From Gloeopeniophorella convolvens (taxonomy: Eukaryota; Basidiomycota; Agaricomycetes; Russulales), in NCBI GenBank assembly GCA_022496205.1, contig WTXD01000088.1, positions 1 through 64,000 of the forward strand: 64,000 nucleotides of DNA, read 5' to 3'. Under the pieces are notes generated by a model. That model made no database searches. It saw only the letters and a list, made by a program, of their open reading frames with translations, and was not told the DNA's origin. The translations under genes and the position numbers were made by a program. The first letter of the stretch is position 1. Each line of letters starts with the position of its first letter. Positions 1-11,190 of the stretch are shown piece after piece.

Positions 1-967
1 GACAATGAACTGACCAGCGCCTTTGCTCGAGGAGCTGCAAACTGTGTGTCCGTCGGCGCACATGCACCTCCCGGGTACGCTCCTTACCGGAAACGCATTC
101 CAGCTACGCAGACTCCACTTGGTCAACATCCTCCCTCCTCTCCCCTCTACCACCTCCATCACTCGGTTCTTTTTCCAAATCTCCGTAACCAACGTTCCCA
201 GCGGCACGGCCTGGTTCGCACAGCTCGTGGGCTCGCTTTACACCATGCCACAGTTAACGCATCTCACCCTTGATTTCGGCCAACTCGACTCCATTCCTCC
301 GAAAGACGTGACCCAGACTACGCTTCTTCAACTGACGGAGTTCAAATTTGTCGGCCTGGGTGACCATCTTGAGGCACTACTCAGCCGCTTCGACGCGCCC
401 GCTCTTGTTACGTTCTGTGTCGACCTCTTAGACTCATCTCTTGATCCTTCGATGATGACCTCCTTCCCGCATTTCACTGGTAACTCGGCCAAGCTCAAGT
501 CATCGATTGCGTTTGTGGGTCTCACGCAGGATTGTATATACGTCAAAACCTGTTCTAAGTACTCAAGCGACCACGGGTCAATCACGCTCAGGGTTCGTCA
601 TGTCGATGAAGACGAGGTTGGAGAATCAGTGACCGTTGTCTCCGAGGCATTGAAACACATACTCTCAACTGTCGTCACGCTCGTCCTTGGGTTTGAAGAC
701 CTTGACAAAAACGTCACCCCGCGCCACTCTCGAGAGTCTCCCGAGATCGAGGTCTAGCAGGATCTGCTTTCACTTTTCGGAGGAGTGACGGACATGCGGA
801 TAGAGAGCGAGTTTACCGTGCCTATCGGGGAGTTACTCGACGAGGAGGACTCCACGGAATTGCTGCCCAAAGTTAGGCAGATCAAGTTGGTGTTCTGTTC
901 AGATCTTTGGATCAATCCATGCATGCCACTATACCAGCACCCAGTCCGGACTGTCTGCTCGACTTAA
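1..967 (+). pseudogene. F-box-like protein family, copy 1 (5' cut by window edge, nonsense-broken)
   Basis: This is a paralogue of the F-box-like protein at 4432-5907. The same frame runs from the window edge to a TAG at 755-757, then continues in frame through 785-915 with clear similarity to the paralogue's C-terminal part. Where the paralogue has a Trp codon (TGG) this copy has TAG, a single-base nonsense change. Similarity ends after the INPC motif near position 925, and the frame then closes at 967 on unrelated residues. The N-terminal F-box part lies outside the window. Stop-codon readthrough is possible but the simplest reading is a decaying copy. Function is not visible beyond family membership. 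Confidence 0.7.
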
Positions 968-1112
968 CAAGAAGCGAGACAGGACCTTCTGCACGTTGGC
1001 CCAGCGTGCTAGCATCACCGTTATGTCAGGCGCAACCAAAGTTCGGCACACCCTGAGTACGGGGTCTCCGCTCATTTCCAGTGGGACTGGCAGGCTGACG
1101 CATAGACCATCC

Positions 1113-3164
1113 ATGATAGACAGCAGAGGGCCAACAATCTACTCTCTTCCCGACGAATTACTACTAGAGATCTTCGAATGGTATCGCAAGCCGTGGGACC
1201 GGCTGGAGAAGCGATTGCAATGGCATCAAGTCGTACCGGCACACGTTTGTCGTCGCTGGCGGCAACTCGTCGTCTCGTCCCCAAAACGCCTGCACTTGTA
1301 CATCTACTGCAAATCCGGACCCATATCCCATTTCCTGGAACAGTCGCCCAACCTTCCACTGAAGGTTGACTACAGGTTCAACGATCGCCCATCCTGGCTT
1401 CCCGAGGTTCTGGACGATGTACTCCTTTCCCTGAGCAGTCATCTCCAGCGAATTGCTGAGATGCGCTTACAATCGCGACCACATATTCTTCATCTATTTC
1501 TCTCAATGGTGAATCAGCGGGTACCGTCACTCGAAGCTCTGCAAGTTACGTCTCTGTCATCGCAGATGCGTCTTCCGGATACGCTTCTCAACGGAAACGC
1601 TCCGAACTTACGGAAAATTTACCTGGCCAAAATCCGCCCTCCCATCCCCTTCGCTCCATCTGTCACCGATCTCTTTTTCGAACCGCCTGGCGTTGCCGAT
1701 GACCCGACTTGGTTTGCTCAGCTTGTGGGCGCTTTGCGCACCATGTCCCAGTTGAGGAACCTCACTCTTCAATTACACTCCTCCGCATTCGCCCCCCTGG
1801 AGGGTGTGGAACAGACTACGTTGCAACAGCTGTCAAAATTCAAGTTTATTGGTCTCGGGTCGCATCTAGAGGCTCTCCTCAGTCGGTTTGGTGCACCCCT
1901 GTTGATGGAGTTCAAAGTTTATCTCTCGGATTCATCTGTCATCATCTCGACCCTGCAATCCTTCCCCCGGTTTATCAGCGAGTCAGCTAGCCTCAGGTGC
2001 CCTGTCGCATCGCTAGGGCTGGACCTCGATTGCATATACGTCGAAGCTCGCACCCACAGATCGAGCAAGCACCGTGGCTCGTTCTTGTTCCAAGCAGACC
2101 GGGTGGATGACAGCGACATGCAGGATTCAGTCGCTGCAATCTCCTGGGCGCTGGAACGCGTTTTCCTGAATGTCCGCACTGTCACGATCTCAGCCCGCGG
2201 CTTCCGGGCCGGGCGAACCGACCCCGACGACCCTGTTGACTTCTGCTGATGTCTGTACCAACTTGGTGCGGTACGACGAGCAGCAGCAGGGACTGACGAG
2301 CATAGACGACCGGCTTCGACGCCTCGCCCTTGGACCGAGTTCTCCGCAGTCACGTGACCGAGCACGTGATAAGACTCGTGACCGGGCCTAGGCCATGACG
2401 CTGACGAAACGCGGATGACTCACTGCTGACTGATGGTGACGTCAGCTGAGTGAGCGTTCAGTCAGCATGTCTATTTATAGCATGCCCCACTTGTACTCCG
2501 CGCTTCCTGACCCACATGAACCCGAACCAGTAGCTTAGTCAGTAGGTACCCTTGTAGTATATAAGGACCTGCCAGTAGCGTCTTAACTCCTTAGCTTTGA
2601 CCTCCTGTAATATACTGGAGTTTCAGTGGCATCCTCTAGTGTGCTTGATCGCCACCCGACTTGCCCCATCGCTCTTCATCCTCTACTGCGACCGCGAGGC
2701 TTAGGTCTTGCAAGTCCTTCGGCAGAACCCCTGCACAGCACGTGACACGCACGCTTATTATCGGCTTCGGCTTTCAGGTCAACAACATTTCCTGCTTTTT
2801 TGATAACAAGAAGCTGGTTAATGACGAGGTCTGGTTAGACATTCTCCCGCTGTTCAATGCGGCGATGACCATACGAGTGGACAGTCAACTGGCCCTGCAA
2901 ATCGCGTACGTGCTGTGCGCCATGGATGAATCCTTCGATCCTCTTCCCAGTTTGCGAGATATCGAGTTGTTCTTTCATTCATACGACGACCATAACCCAA
3001 CGAGAGCGTTACAAGAGTATGAACCATTTTCTGACTACCGCATTGACCGCCCTGATGGTTCCGTCACCGTGACCGGCAAGGTGGTAGATATCAGGAAATG
3101 GGACGTTTGGCACATGGACCTTACTTGGGAATCGCCAGAAACTATCGACTGGTGGAGCTCATAG
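1113..3164 (+). pseudogene. F-box-like protein, copy 2, split by a solo LTR
   Basis: The first part (1113-2179) starts at an ATG that aligns with the family N-terminus. It carries an F-box-like stretch over about residues 8-65 (LPDELLLEIFEWY, then a VVPAHVCRRWRQL core), followed by a leucine-rich region. Such proteins usually act as substrate adaptors of SCF ubiquitin ligases; that role is inferred from the family. The frame stops at 2249 inside a 568-bp insertion. The last 139 codons of the gene lie at 2748-3164 in the same frame. The 5-bp repeat CGCAC at 2175-2179 and 2748-2752 marks the insertion. Without the insert the two parts would join in phase, so the gene was probably intact until a recent insertion. 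An in-frame ATG at 996 is a less likely start because its extension does not align with the paralogue. Confidence 0.75.
2180..2747 (+). mobile_element. Solo LTR of an LTR retrotransposon
   Basis: The 568-bp element begins TGTCACG and ends CGTGACA, a perfect 7-bp terminal inverted repeat with the TG...CA ends typical of LTRs. It is flanked by a 5-bp target-site duplication, CGCAC (2175-2179 and 2748-2752). It contains a TATA-like TATATAA at 2558-2564, as expected at an LTR U3/R boundary on the + strand. No gag, pol or second LTR is present, so it is a solo LTR left by LTR-LTR recombination. It interrupts the F-box-like gene copy 2. The superfamily (Ty3 or Ty1) cannot be told from the LTR alone. 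Confidence 0.85.
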
Positions 3165-4431
3165 ATGTGCAGAAGAACTGGAAACCAGTGTAGTACCTAA
3201 GTGGTCGAACTAGTATCAGAATATGTTTCGGTAGATAGTAGCATCCCTCGAACTAACTTCCCGTGTTCCCAAACGATCTGTCGTATAATTGGATAGCACA
3301 TACTTATGATGGCGCTCCTCCCTGTTCCTCCGTGTGTCACTTGTATCGCGCATCCGTCATCACCGCAATTATAGTTGCTTGTCATGGTGTCTTACGCACA
3401 TATCTACAGCACCTCAGCACAAACACCAGCAGTGCCACCTCTACAATCCAGGTGCTGCATATCTGTGTGCACCACCGTAATCGCCACCATTCTGGTTCCA
3501 TAGCGCCCGGGAGTTAATACGACCATCTCCCCTATAAAACCTCAGGCTTCTCCTTATCTCACTGCAAAGCGGGCGCCATGCATCAGTAAGCCACAATTGA
3601 CGCCTCAGCGCGCACCATAAGTATTACTCCCAGTGTGCGTCCATCTTCAGGATCGCGCGCACCGCTTCCACACTCTTCGCCTCAAGTACGATGACGCTCC
3701 GGTCCGTTCAGCTTTCTCACCGTTCGACCGCGGCTAGGGCGCTTACACTGAGCCACCGTATTCTGCGTAAGGCTTCACGTCGAGAACCACACCCCGGGAA
3801 CACATCAGGGTACTACTGGCGCGCACTGACCTGCCACTGTGGCTGGATGCATTGATCGAAAAACCCATACGGTGCTGGCAATGTGCCACGTCGCGTAAAT
3901 CGCTGCATTTTGTACCTCCCATTACTCAGTTTATTGCAGTGAGCCAAGCAATGCGCGCAGCCGGTGTTCCTCTTGAGGGTGAGGGGGAGTGAGTCGCAGA
4001 GGTTGCTCCAAGCAAGCTCCAAGGTCGAGTCGTCATACCGTCGAGCACCATGAGGTAAGCGGCACAAGCATATTGCAAATTGGTGCTTTGACTTTGAACT
4101 TGATTACATAATTCTTCGCCAGCCCCTTGGAGTTTGTCGTCGTGGTGATGCGAGGCCTTGCGCGGCCGTCGGGCAATATTATATTGTGCTTGCAATAGCT
4201 TGCAATCAACCGTCCACTGGGCCTCTCCGGGTTGCTCAAGGTTGCACATCAGGCTGGAGCGCGTCTCAGCTTCTATCTTTACGCCAACACCTTGACACTC
4301 ACATCCTCTCCCACCAACACGTCCTCTGGGAGGACACCGATCACCTGCGCACACGCACCAACTTATGGATGTACGAAACCAGCCAAGTGCGAAGCACCCC
4401 TCTCTACTAGTTTCTGGTATCTCTGACGTAT
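3165..4431. other. Intergenic spacer between F-box-like copies 2 and 3
   Basis: About 1.27 kb with only short frames and no recognisable coding similarity, RNA gene or repeat. It should hold the 3' end of copy 2 and the promoter of copy 3; no sharp promoter motif was recognised. Confidence 0.4.
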
Positions 4432-5907
4432 GTGTCGGTCATAGATGGCGGGAAAGCAACAATCCACTCGGTCTCCGACGAATCACTTCTAGATATCGTC
4501 GAGTACTACCGCAAAGACTCGTGGATTTGGTACGAGTCGCGATTACAATGGTATCGGGTGGTGCCAGCGCATGTCTGTCGCCGCTGGCGGCAGCTCATCA
4601 TCACGTCTCCAAAACGCCTGCATCTGGCCATCTTCTACAAAATTGGTTCACCCATACCCGAGATTTTGCAATCCTCACCAGAGTTGCCACTCAAGATCGC
4701 CTTCGAGCTCAAGAAGGGCGAATCGCCAACTCCCAAAGACCAGGCCGATGTGCTTCTGGCACTCGGTCATCCCGAGCGCGTAGCTGAGATACGGTTTCGA
4801 GCACCGCCAGAGTTGCTCGTACAACTTCTCTCGACAATAAACCAACCAGCCCCGCTGCTCGAGGAGTTGCAGGTTATCTGTTCGTCCACGCACCTGTACC
4901 TCCCAGATACGCTCCTGGCTGGGAACGTGCTGGGGCTACGCAAACTCCACTTGGTCAACGTCCTCCCTCCTCTACCCTCTGCCACGTGCATCACTCGGTT
5001 CTTTTTCCAAATCTCTGCGACCAGCGTTCCCAGCGTTCTCAGTGACACGACCTGGTTCGCGCACCTCATCGGCTCCCTTCATGCTATGCCCCAGCTGATA
5101 CATCTCACCCTTGATTTGCAAAAACCCGACTTCATCCCGCCAGAGGATCTGACGCATACTGCACTTCCCCACCTGTTGGAGTTCACCTTCGTCGGGCTTG
5201 GCGACCATCTCGAAGAGCTGACAAGTCGATTCAGCGTACCTGAGCTCACCGAACTCGACGTTGACCTCCTGGATTCAAACCTCGACATATCGATTGTTAC
5301 TTCCTTCCGCCCCTTCACTAGCCACCTCACTGAGCTCAAGTTGACAGTCGCACATCTGGGGCTCACAGAAACCTACACAAGCATCAAGGTCTGGCCTTTC
5401 GAGGCGAGAACAGCTGGGTCGATCACGTTCAGGGCTCGCCATCTGGATGAAGATGATGTTGAAAATTCGGTCGTCGTCGTCTCCGAAGCACTGGGACACA
5501 TATTCTCGGATGTGGACACACTCATCCTCGGGTTTGGCGACGATATCAATGACGGCTTGCTCTCTCGCCTCTCGAATCAAGTGTCGCCTGATATCGACAT
5601 CTGGCAGAGTGTATTTTCGCTCTTCGAGAAGGTGACGGACTTGCGGATAGACAGCGAGTTCACCGCAGATATCGCGGAGGTGCTAAATGACGAGGACTCC
5701 ACGGGATTACTGCCTGAGCTGAACACGATCAAGCTGATTTTCTGCTCGGACGATCGGCGAATCAATCCATGCGTCATACTCAGGGGGTACGAGCCGTTCG
5801 CTGACGAGCGTGAGGACAAGAGGATGGTGATGGTGACTTGTGAGGTCTTCACAGAGGCTCTCTGGTTTTGGAGACACGCGGAAATTACGCACAGGGTTAA
5901 ACATTGA
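4432..5907 (+). CDS. F-box-like protein, copy 3 (full length, start codon uncertain)
   Basis: This is the longest undamaged frame of the family, about 490 residues. It has an F-box-like segment near residues 10-65 (SDESLLDIVEYY and VVPAHVCRRWRQL), then a leucine-rich region with regular LTLDL/LTELKL-type strands resembling a degenerate LRR array, and a C-terminal part shared with copies 1 and 2. F-box proteins recruit substrates to SCF ubiquitin ligases; no substrate can be inferred. The copy 2 start ATG aligns with a GTC codon at 4438-4440. The frame contains no ATG between an upstream TAG (4408-4410) and the F-box region. Either a short upstream exon supplies the start or the copy is dead. 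A possible 28-nt intron giving an ATG at 4365 is too short to be credible. Confidence 0.6.
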   Translation: MSVIDGGKATIHSVSDESLLDIVEYYRKDSWIWYESRLQWYRVVPAHVCRRWRQLIITSPKRLHLAIFYKIGSPIPEILQSSPELPLKIAFELKKGESPTPKDQADVLLALGHPERVAEIRFRAPPELLVQLLSTINQPAPLLEELQVICSSTHLYLPDTLLAGNVLGLRKLHLVNVLPPLPSATCITRFFFQISATSVPSVLSDTTWFAHLIGSLHAMPQLIHLTLDLQKPDFIPPEDLTHTALPHLLEFTFVGLGDHLEELTSRFSVPELTELDVDLLDSNLDISIVTSFRPFTSHLTELKLTVAHLGLTETYTSIKVWPFEARTAGSITFRARHLDEDDVENSVVVVSEALGHIFSDVDTLILGFGDDINDGLLSRLSNQVSPDIDIWQSVFSLFEKVTDLRIDSEFTADIAEVLNDEDSTGLLPELNTIKLIFCSDDRRINPCVILRGYEPFADEREDKRMVMVTCEVFTEALWFWRHAEITHRVKH

Positions 5908-6581
5908 GTTGCACACTTGTATGCTCAAAGCTTTCGACCGTTCTGAGCACTTCGGTGGTCTCGTATCGGTGGCGACCTGTAAGGTTGTAAAAATCTTCGA
6001 TTATACCATCATATATCGCGAATCGAGTAACATGATTGAGGCTGGCCGCGCCTGCACGTTCACGCACGGACGGGACAAGTGCACGCACGACGTCAACTTT
6101 ATCAAAAGACGTGCACGAACGCTGAACTTACCTCCGGTTCGCACGCGCGTCCACTCACATCACCGGAGGTACTACTCGACCGCGAGATAAAGCCTGAAGC
6201 AGAAGGTCGTGAGTCGGACGCTGTCGGACGTGACTGTGATGACGATGTTGCTGCGAAAGCGCAGCCGCGTCGCGCGACCATCGGGGTTGTTGCGACTCGT
6301 CGCAGCGCGTGCTCCGTGATCTTCACAGCTGAAGGACCTTCTAGTGTATCTGTGTGCCTCGTGATTGAGCACGAATGCACCCTTCTCGTTTCAACATACG
6401 GAGTTACGTCGGATGCCACCCTTCGAAGACGCATTTATAAGCTCTCCCGCGATGATCCCGACGCCCACCACCGAAGCCGCGCCGGGCTCTCGATAGCCTT
6501 ATAAATTGCCATACTCCCCGCCCACTGAGCACAGCAGCAGATCTACCGAGCAGCCCAGTCCATCAGCATATACTATCACGA
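5908..6581. other. Intergenic spacer
   Basis: About 670 bp between the F-box-like gene and the first YCII-domain gene, both on the + strand. Only short, unsupported frames. It should contain the promoter of the YCII gene. Confidence 0.4.
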
Positions 6582-7040
6582 ATGTCGACCGACGCCCCCG
6601 CAAAGCAGACCTTCGTCGTCTGGGCGCCAGACTACACCGACGCCGAGGCGTTCTCGCGCCGCCTCGCCATCCGCGCAGAGCACCTCGAGGGCATCAAGCA
6701 GCTCGTCGCCGGGGGATGGATCAGTACGTGTTCCTTATTTCCGAGTGCAGCAGACGCTGACATCGATTCGACGCACGCGCGGCAGAGATCGGTGGCGCGC
6801 TTTCTGACCCGGAAACCGTAGGCGTAGACGCGAAGCTCAACGGCAGCCTGCTGATCGTGGAGGACGAGAGTGTCGCTGCGGTGCGCGCGGTGCTTGCGAA
6901 GGATCCATACTGGACTGGCAATGTGGTACGTCGCGTGCACCGCCGCTCTGTGCGTCCTCTGTTGCTCAGCTTCTTCAATGCAGTGGGACAAGGAGCGCGT
7001 CGATATCCGCACCATCGCAATCGGAGTCAACGTCAAATAG
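6582..7040 (+). CDS. YCII-related dimeric alpha/beta-barrel protein, copy 1
   Basis: Predicted exons are 6582-6723, 6786-6925 and 6984-7040, giving 112 residues. Both introns have GTACGT donors and CAG acceptors, and phases match. The product has the small YCII/Dyp-type dimeric barrel pattern: a TFVVWAPDYTDAEAFSRR first strand and helix, an AEHLEG helix with a conserved His, a LNGSLLIVE central strand, a DPYWTGNVW turn and a final VDIRTI strand. The family is small and mostly of unknown reaction; some members are dehalogenases or isomerases. Two further intact copies follow at 7341 and 10095, close to an FAD oxidoreductase, so a shared oxidative or detoxifying role is possible but inferred. 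This copy is the most divergent of the three. Confidence 0.8.
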
Positions 7041-7340
7041 CTGCTCCGTCATATGATCGCGCGGAAGGAGATATCCATGTCGTGATTGTTGTCTATCCTG
7101 CCGCTTTGTGATGCTAATTTGTAGATCTTCCCATGTAATATCCCCGCGTTTAATCGATTTCATGTTTTCCGGCACTTGACAATTGCTTGACAATGCTTCC
7201 TCCGGTGCCGACGCGGTGTTCTCGAAAGCTGCGACGCACGGGGTTCGCGCTTCGGAGCATATATTAATGCATGGAGAACGAGTCGTGAGTCCTCTGAACC
7301 CACCAGCTACTCCCCAACACTCCATAGCACTTGAGGTACG

Positions 7341-7824
7341 ATGTCAAGCGAGGCCCCCGCAAAGCAGACCTTCGTCGCCTGGCTGCCAGACTACACTGAC
7401 GCTGACGCGCCCTCGCGCCGCCTCACCGCCCACGCGGAGCACGTCGAGGGTCTCAAGGGGCTTGTCGTGTCCGGCCAGATCAGTGCGCGCTCATACCCTG
7501 CTGTAATATTCTCCGGATGCGATCCTGAACGCGAAATCGCGAACAGAGTACGGCGGCCCTACGTACGCGCCCGAGCCGCTGCCGAACGGCGAGAAGAAGC
7601 TGAACGGGAGCGTTGTTGTATTCGAGGCGGAGAGCGCGGAAGCCGTGCGGGCGATCATCGAGAGGGACGCGTACTGGGCGGGCAACGTGGTGCGTGCTGA
7701 GATGCCAGTGCCGTTATCGCGCTTCATCGCGGCTCACTGGTGCGCGCCCGCTTTGCAGTGGGACAAGGAGAAGGTCGACATCCGGGGAATCATCGTCTCC
7801 CCCGCGCTCGCCGGCTCTAAATGA
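7341..7824 (+). CDS. YCII-related dimeric alpha/beta-barrel protein, copy 2
   Basis: Predicted exons are 7341-7482, 7547-7689 and 7759-7824, giving 116 residues. Intron positions and phases are the same as in copy 1 (donors GTGCGC and GTGCGT). The central region is slightly longer than in copy 1 (GGPTYAPEPLPNGEKK). The protein is nearly identical to copy 3 (10095-10586), and the match extends into the flanks, so the two are recent duplicates. A TATA-like stretch (CATATATTAA) lies about 80 bp upstream of the ATG. The gene converges on a broken 3' end of the FAD oxidoreductase (8102-8432), mirroring the arrangement of copy 3 with the intact oxidoreductase. Confidence 0.82.
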
Positions 7825-8101
7825 GCCGCCAGGTGGTGTGGAAGGGCAAGAAAAGACGGCAGTGCGTGCAGATGTACGAATTTATAGGGTCAACCACCTG
7901 GATCGTGAAGCGGCGATGCTAGGATATGGATACATGGTAATCGTAACACGATAAACAGCCCAATCGCGAGCTCTTTGCTTACAGCGATCACGCGTCACGT
8001 TCAGAGTACGATGCGCAATACAGGACTGGCAGTCACAACCTGGTTACATCCTGGCCGAGTCGAAGAGGGACTGGCAACAGGTGTTTGCGCCTGGCGTCCA
8101 T

Positions 8102-8432
8102 CTAGTCGACGGACGAGGTCGAGCCGGGGTTCGTCGGAGCGTAACACTGAAACTTGACGTCTTGCGCGCCGTCCCAGCCAATGCCCTGCCAGACAGTGAA
8201 GTTCTGCGGGTCGTACTTGGCCTTGACCGCCTTGAGCCGCGCGGCGTTCGCAGCACCCCAGAACGCCGCCTCGTGATCGGGCTCGTACACATCCGCCTCA
8301 TTACCATACGCGCCGCCATCAGGGGCATAGTCGCGCAGGACCTGGGCGGCCTGGTGGACGTTTGAGTAGAGCTACCGTTGCTGCGCGGGGGCCGCCCGCG
8401 TCGCGTCGTTCGGCCACGTGACCGTGTAGATC
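8102..8432 (-). pseudogene. 3' fragment of the berberine-bridge-like oxidoreductase
   Basis: The minus-strand frame ending at a TAG (8102-8104) encodes the C-terminal BBE segment (FWGAANAARL, KAKYDPQNF, VWQGIGWDGAQDVKF), nearly identical to the end of the complete gene at 10868-12731. It is cut at about 8432, and upstream sequence is unrelated. One of the two Phe codons after PQN is deleted in frame. There is no FAD-binding domain, so it is a relic of the local duplication. Confidence 0.8.
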
Positions 8433-8489
8433 ACCGGTCAGCGCTGACCGGACCGCTCATTGTTGTGGGAGGACTCTTTGCTGATGCGC

Positions 8490-8846
8490 GGCCTACACCG
8501 ACGCCGAGGCGTTCTCGCGCCGCCTCGCCATCCGCGCGGAGCACCTCGAGGGCAAGACGTGAGAGAGAACACGGAGAGACGATTGCCGAGGGTCGAGAAC
8601 CCCGAGGGCTTCCACAGCTTTCAAGCGGCTTGTCGCGGGGAGCGTGGATCAGTGAGTGTGCCCTATTTGGGGGCACAGTAGACGCTGATTCGACGCACGC
8701 GGGGCAGGGATCGGTGGCGTGCTTTCTGACCCGGAAACCGTGGGCGTAGATGCGAAGCTCAACGGCAGCCTGCTGATCATGGAGGACGATAGCGCCGCCT
8801 CGGTGCGCGCGGTCCTCGAAAAGGATCCATACCGGACTGGCAATAG
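8490..8846 (+). pseudogene. Broken YCII-domain gene copy, closest to copy 1
   Basis: 8490-8560 matches the middle of exon 1 of the gene at 6582 (the YTDAEAFSRRLAIRAEHLEG region). About 60 bp of unrelated sequence follows, then the exon 1 end and intron. 8701-8840 matches its exon 2 (GALSDPETVGVDAKLNGSLL to DPYRTGN). The start codon region and exon 3 are absent. It directly follows the oxidoreductase fragment, so it marks another breakpoint of the rearranged module. Confidence 0.7.
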
Positions 8847-8869
8847 TATCCTCTTGCTATGCTAGAGCG

Positions 8870-9210
8870 TAAGCTTGCGTTCCATTCCGCGCTCGGACTT
8901 CCGACCGGACCGACTTCCCGGACCCCAAGTTCCCGATGGGCGGCTGCTCGTCTCGACTACCTTTACCCTGCCCGACCACATTCTCCCTAGCACCCGCATG
9001 CAAGAATCAATGCCAAGGCCCGACTCTACAAAATTATGACGCACAGAAAGACTACGCAACTGGAGATGCAATAATCACCGGCGCGTCGTCACTTTCGTAT
9101 GTTTCTGTTTCATCTGGCCTTTCGAGCCCCAGCACGTTAAATCCTGTGTGGTTACCCCGCCGTAAACGTACTAAAGCTGCCTCATAGTGATGTAGTATAA
9201 TATATACTAA
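8870..9210. repeat. Dispersed repeat, copy 1
   Basis: This stretch resembles 25700-26045. Shared blocks are the CGGACT(T/C)CCGAC region, a GCATGCAA motif, the CGTCACTTTCGTATGTTTCT-like block, a TTC(A/G)AGCCCCAG block and a terminal GTAGTATAA. The second copy lies inside a MITE-like element, so this one may be a diverged or truncated relative. No coding frame is conserved between the two. Confidence 0.5.
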
Positions 9211-9850
9211 ACACTAGCTTCAGTCATCAGCGCTTCACCACTCGAGGTCCCCTTTTTCCCTTTGCGCTCCTCCCACTTTTCCCCCTCGGACTTGTCCAAC
9301 TCTGCTCCGCACCATCGCACGTCCTCGTTCTGAGCCAGTACAGAGTCCGAACTTCACCGCAATATTCTGTGTTGGTTGGGTAGCTGTTGTATCAAGTGAC
9401 CGACGAAGGTAATGGTGCGTCATTGAACGGTTGCAGTTGTTGTAGTGTTGCCTCATTGCGAATGCCATAAATCAACATAAATACAACAATAGAGACCCCA
9501 GAATCCAGGAATTCATCGACTTCATCTTTACACATTCCATCAAACATATCCTATTGACATTTGAGCCAAAGCATCAGGAAAAACTCTGACCAGAGCAAGA
9601 TCAGAGTTGACTATAGTTTATCTATTATCTGACCGTTTTCACGCTCTTTGCCTGGCAGGGACTCGAATGCATACAGTGCCTTCCAACTTCCAGTGTGGTG
9701 TGTTGTGGAATCATTGGGTGACAGCATGGTTTTACTATGTAAATAAGGATAAGATCTTGAGGCGATTATGGGGGAGAAGCTCAGGCTGGGCCCGAGAAAC
9801 ACCTTGCAATGCAACTTGGCGCAACTTGCAAGTAAGGCAATGCGATTTCC
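9211..9850. other. Intergenic spacer
   Basis: About 640 bp with low-complexity AT-richer sequence and no supported gene, between the dispersed repeat and the right copy of the YCII/oxidoreductase duplication. Confidence 0.4.
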
Positions 9851-9854
9851 ATGT

Positions 9855-11190
9855 TTGATCGATCCCATGTTTTTCGGCACTTGAACAATGCTTCCTCCGG
9901 GGTGCCTTCGCGGTGTTCTCGTAAGCTGCGGCGCGCGGCATCATGCATCATGGGGGGCCATGCTGCTGACCGCATATATATACTTGATGAATGGCCCGGG
10001 AGGAGCCGTCTTCCTGATTTCCCAGCCACACCTCCCACCGCACGAACAGACAGATCCACTATCAGGCACCGCTCTTCAGCGCAAGTACTGTACGATGTCA
10101 AGCGAGACCTCCACAAAACAGACCTTCGTCGCCTGGCTGCCAGACTACACCGACGCCGACGCGCTCCCGCGCCGCCTCGCCGTCCGCACGGCACACCTCG
10201 AGGGCATGAAGCAGCTCCTCGAGTCCGGCCAGATCAGTGCGTACGCTCACACCCTGCTGTACTCCCCGAATGGCGATCCTGAACGCGAGATTTCTCGCGA
10301 ACAGAGTACGGCGGCCCTACGTACGCGCCCGAGCCGCTGCCGAACGGCGAGAAGAAGCTGAACGGGAGCGTCGTTGTATTCGAGGCGGAGAGCGCGGAAG
10401 CCGTGCGCGGGATCATCGAGAGGGACGCGTACTGGGCGGGCAACGTGGTGCGTGCCGAGGTGCCAATGGTTATCGCGCTTCATCGCAGCTCACTGGTGCC
10501 GGTGCGCGCCCGCTTTGCAGTGGGACAAGGAGAAGGTCGACATCCGGGGGATCATCGTCAACCCCGCGCTCGCCGGCTCCAAATGAGCGGTGAGGTACTG
10601 ATGAATGGCAGGCAAGGACGGCAGTGCGTGCAGATGTACGGATTATAGGGTCAACCGCCCGGATCGTGAAGCGGCGGTGCTGGGATATGGATACATGGTA
10701 ATCGTAACATGATAAACAGTTCAATCGCGAGACGGTGCTGTTGCTATTTGCTCACAGCGATCACGTTCAGAGTGCGATGCGCAATACAGGACTGGCAGTC
10801 ACAACCTAGCTACATCCTGGCCGAGTCGAAGAGGGACTGGTGACAGGTGTTTGCGCGCGGCGTCCACCTAGTCGACGGACGAGGCCGAGCCGGGATTCGT
10901 CGGAGCATAGCACTGGAACTTGACGTCTTGCGCGCCGTCCCAGCCAATGCCTTGCCAGACAGTGAAGAAGTTCTGCGGGTCGTACTTTGCCTTGACCACC
11001 CTGAGCCGCGCGGCGTTCGCAGCACCCCAGAACGCCACCTCGTGATCGGGCTCGTACACATCCGCCTCATTACCATACGCGCCGCCGTCGGGGGCATAGT
11101 CGCGCAGGACCTGGGCGGCCTGGTGGACGTTCGAGTAGAGCTGCCGCTGCTGCGCGACGCTCGCGTCGTTCGGCCACGCGGTCGTATAGA
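9855..11190. repeat. Segmental duplication, right copy
   Basis: This is the direct repeat partner of 7150-8432. It carries YCII copy 3 and the 3' part of the complete oxidoreductase. Since the oxidoreductase is whole only here, this locus probably resembles the source and the left copy is derived; that is an inference. Confidence 0.7.
10095..10586 (+). CDS. YCII-related dimeric alpha/beta-barrel protein, copy 3
   Basis: Predicted exons are 10095-10236, 10305-10447 and 10521-10586, giving 116 residues. Splice sites and phases are the same as in copy 2. It differs from copy 2 at only a few residues in the N-terminal third (for example STKQTF for APAKQTF and LPRRLAVRTAHLEG for PSRRLTAHAEHVEG). 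The conserved His of the HLEG helix is kept. A TATATATA run lies near 9970. It converges with the FAD oxidoreductase gene, whose stop codon is 282 bp away. The reaction is unknown; the family is small-molecule related. Confidence 0.82.

Larger units (their letters stand above)
7150..8432. repeat. Segmental duplication, left copy (YCII gene plus oxidoreductase 3' end)
   Basis: This segment is a direct repeat of 9855-11190. It includes the promoter region with the shared GGCACTTGA and CAATGCTTCCTCCGG blocks, the whole YCII gene, the intergenic DNA and the start of the minus-strand oxidoreductase 3' exon. Similarity stops near 8432, where the oxidoreductase copy is cut. Confidence 0.75.

Noticed and set aside
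4186..4426. Short frames upstream of F-box-like copy 3 as a first exon
   Set aside because: The only phase-compatible intron would be 28 nt, shorter than any other intron in the window.
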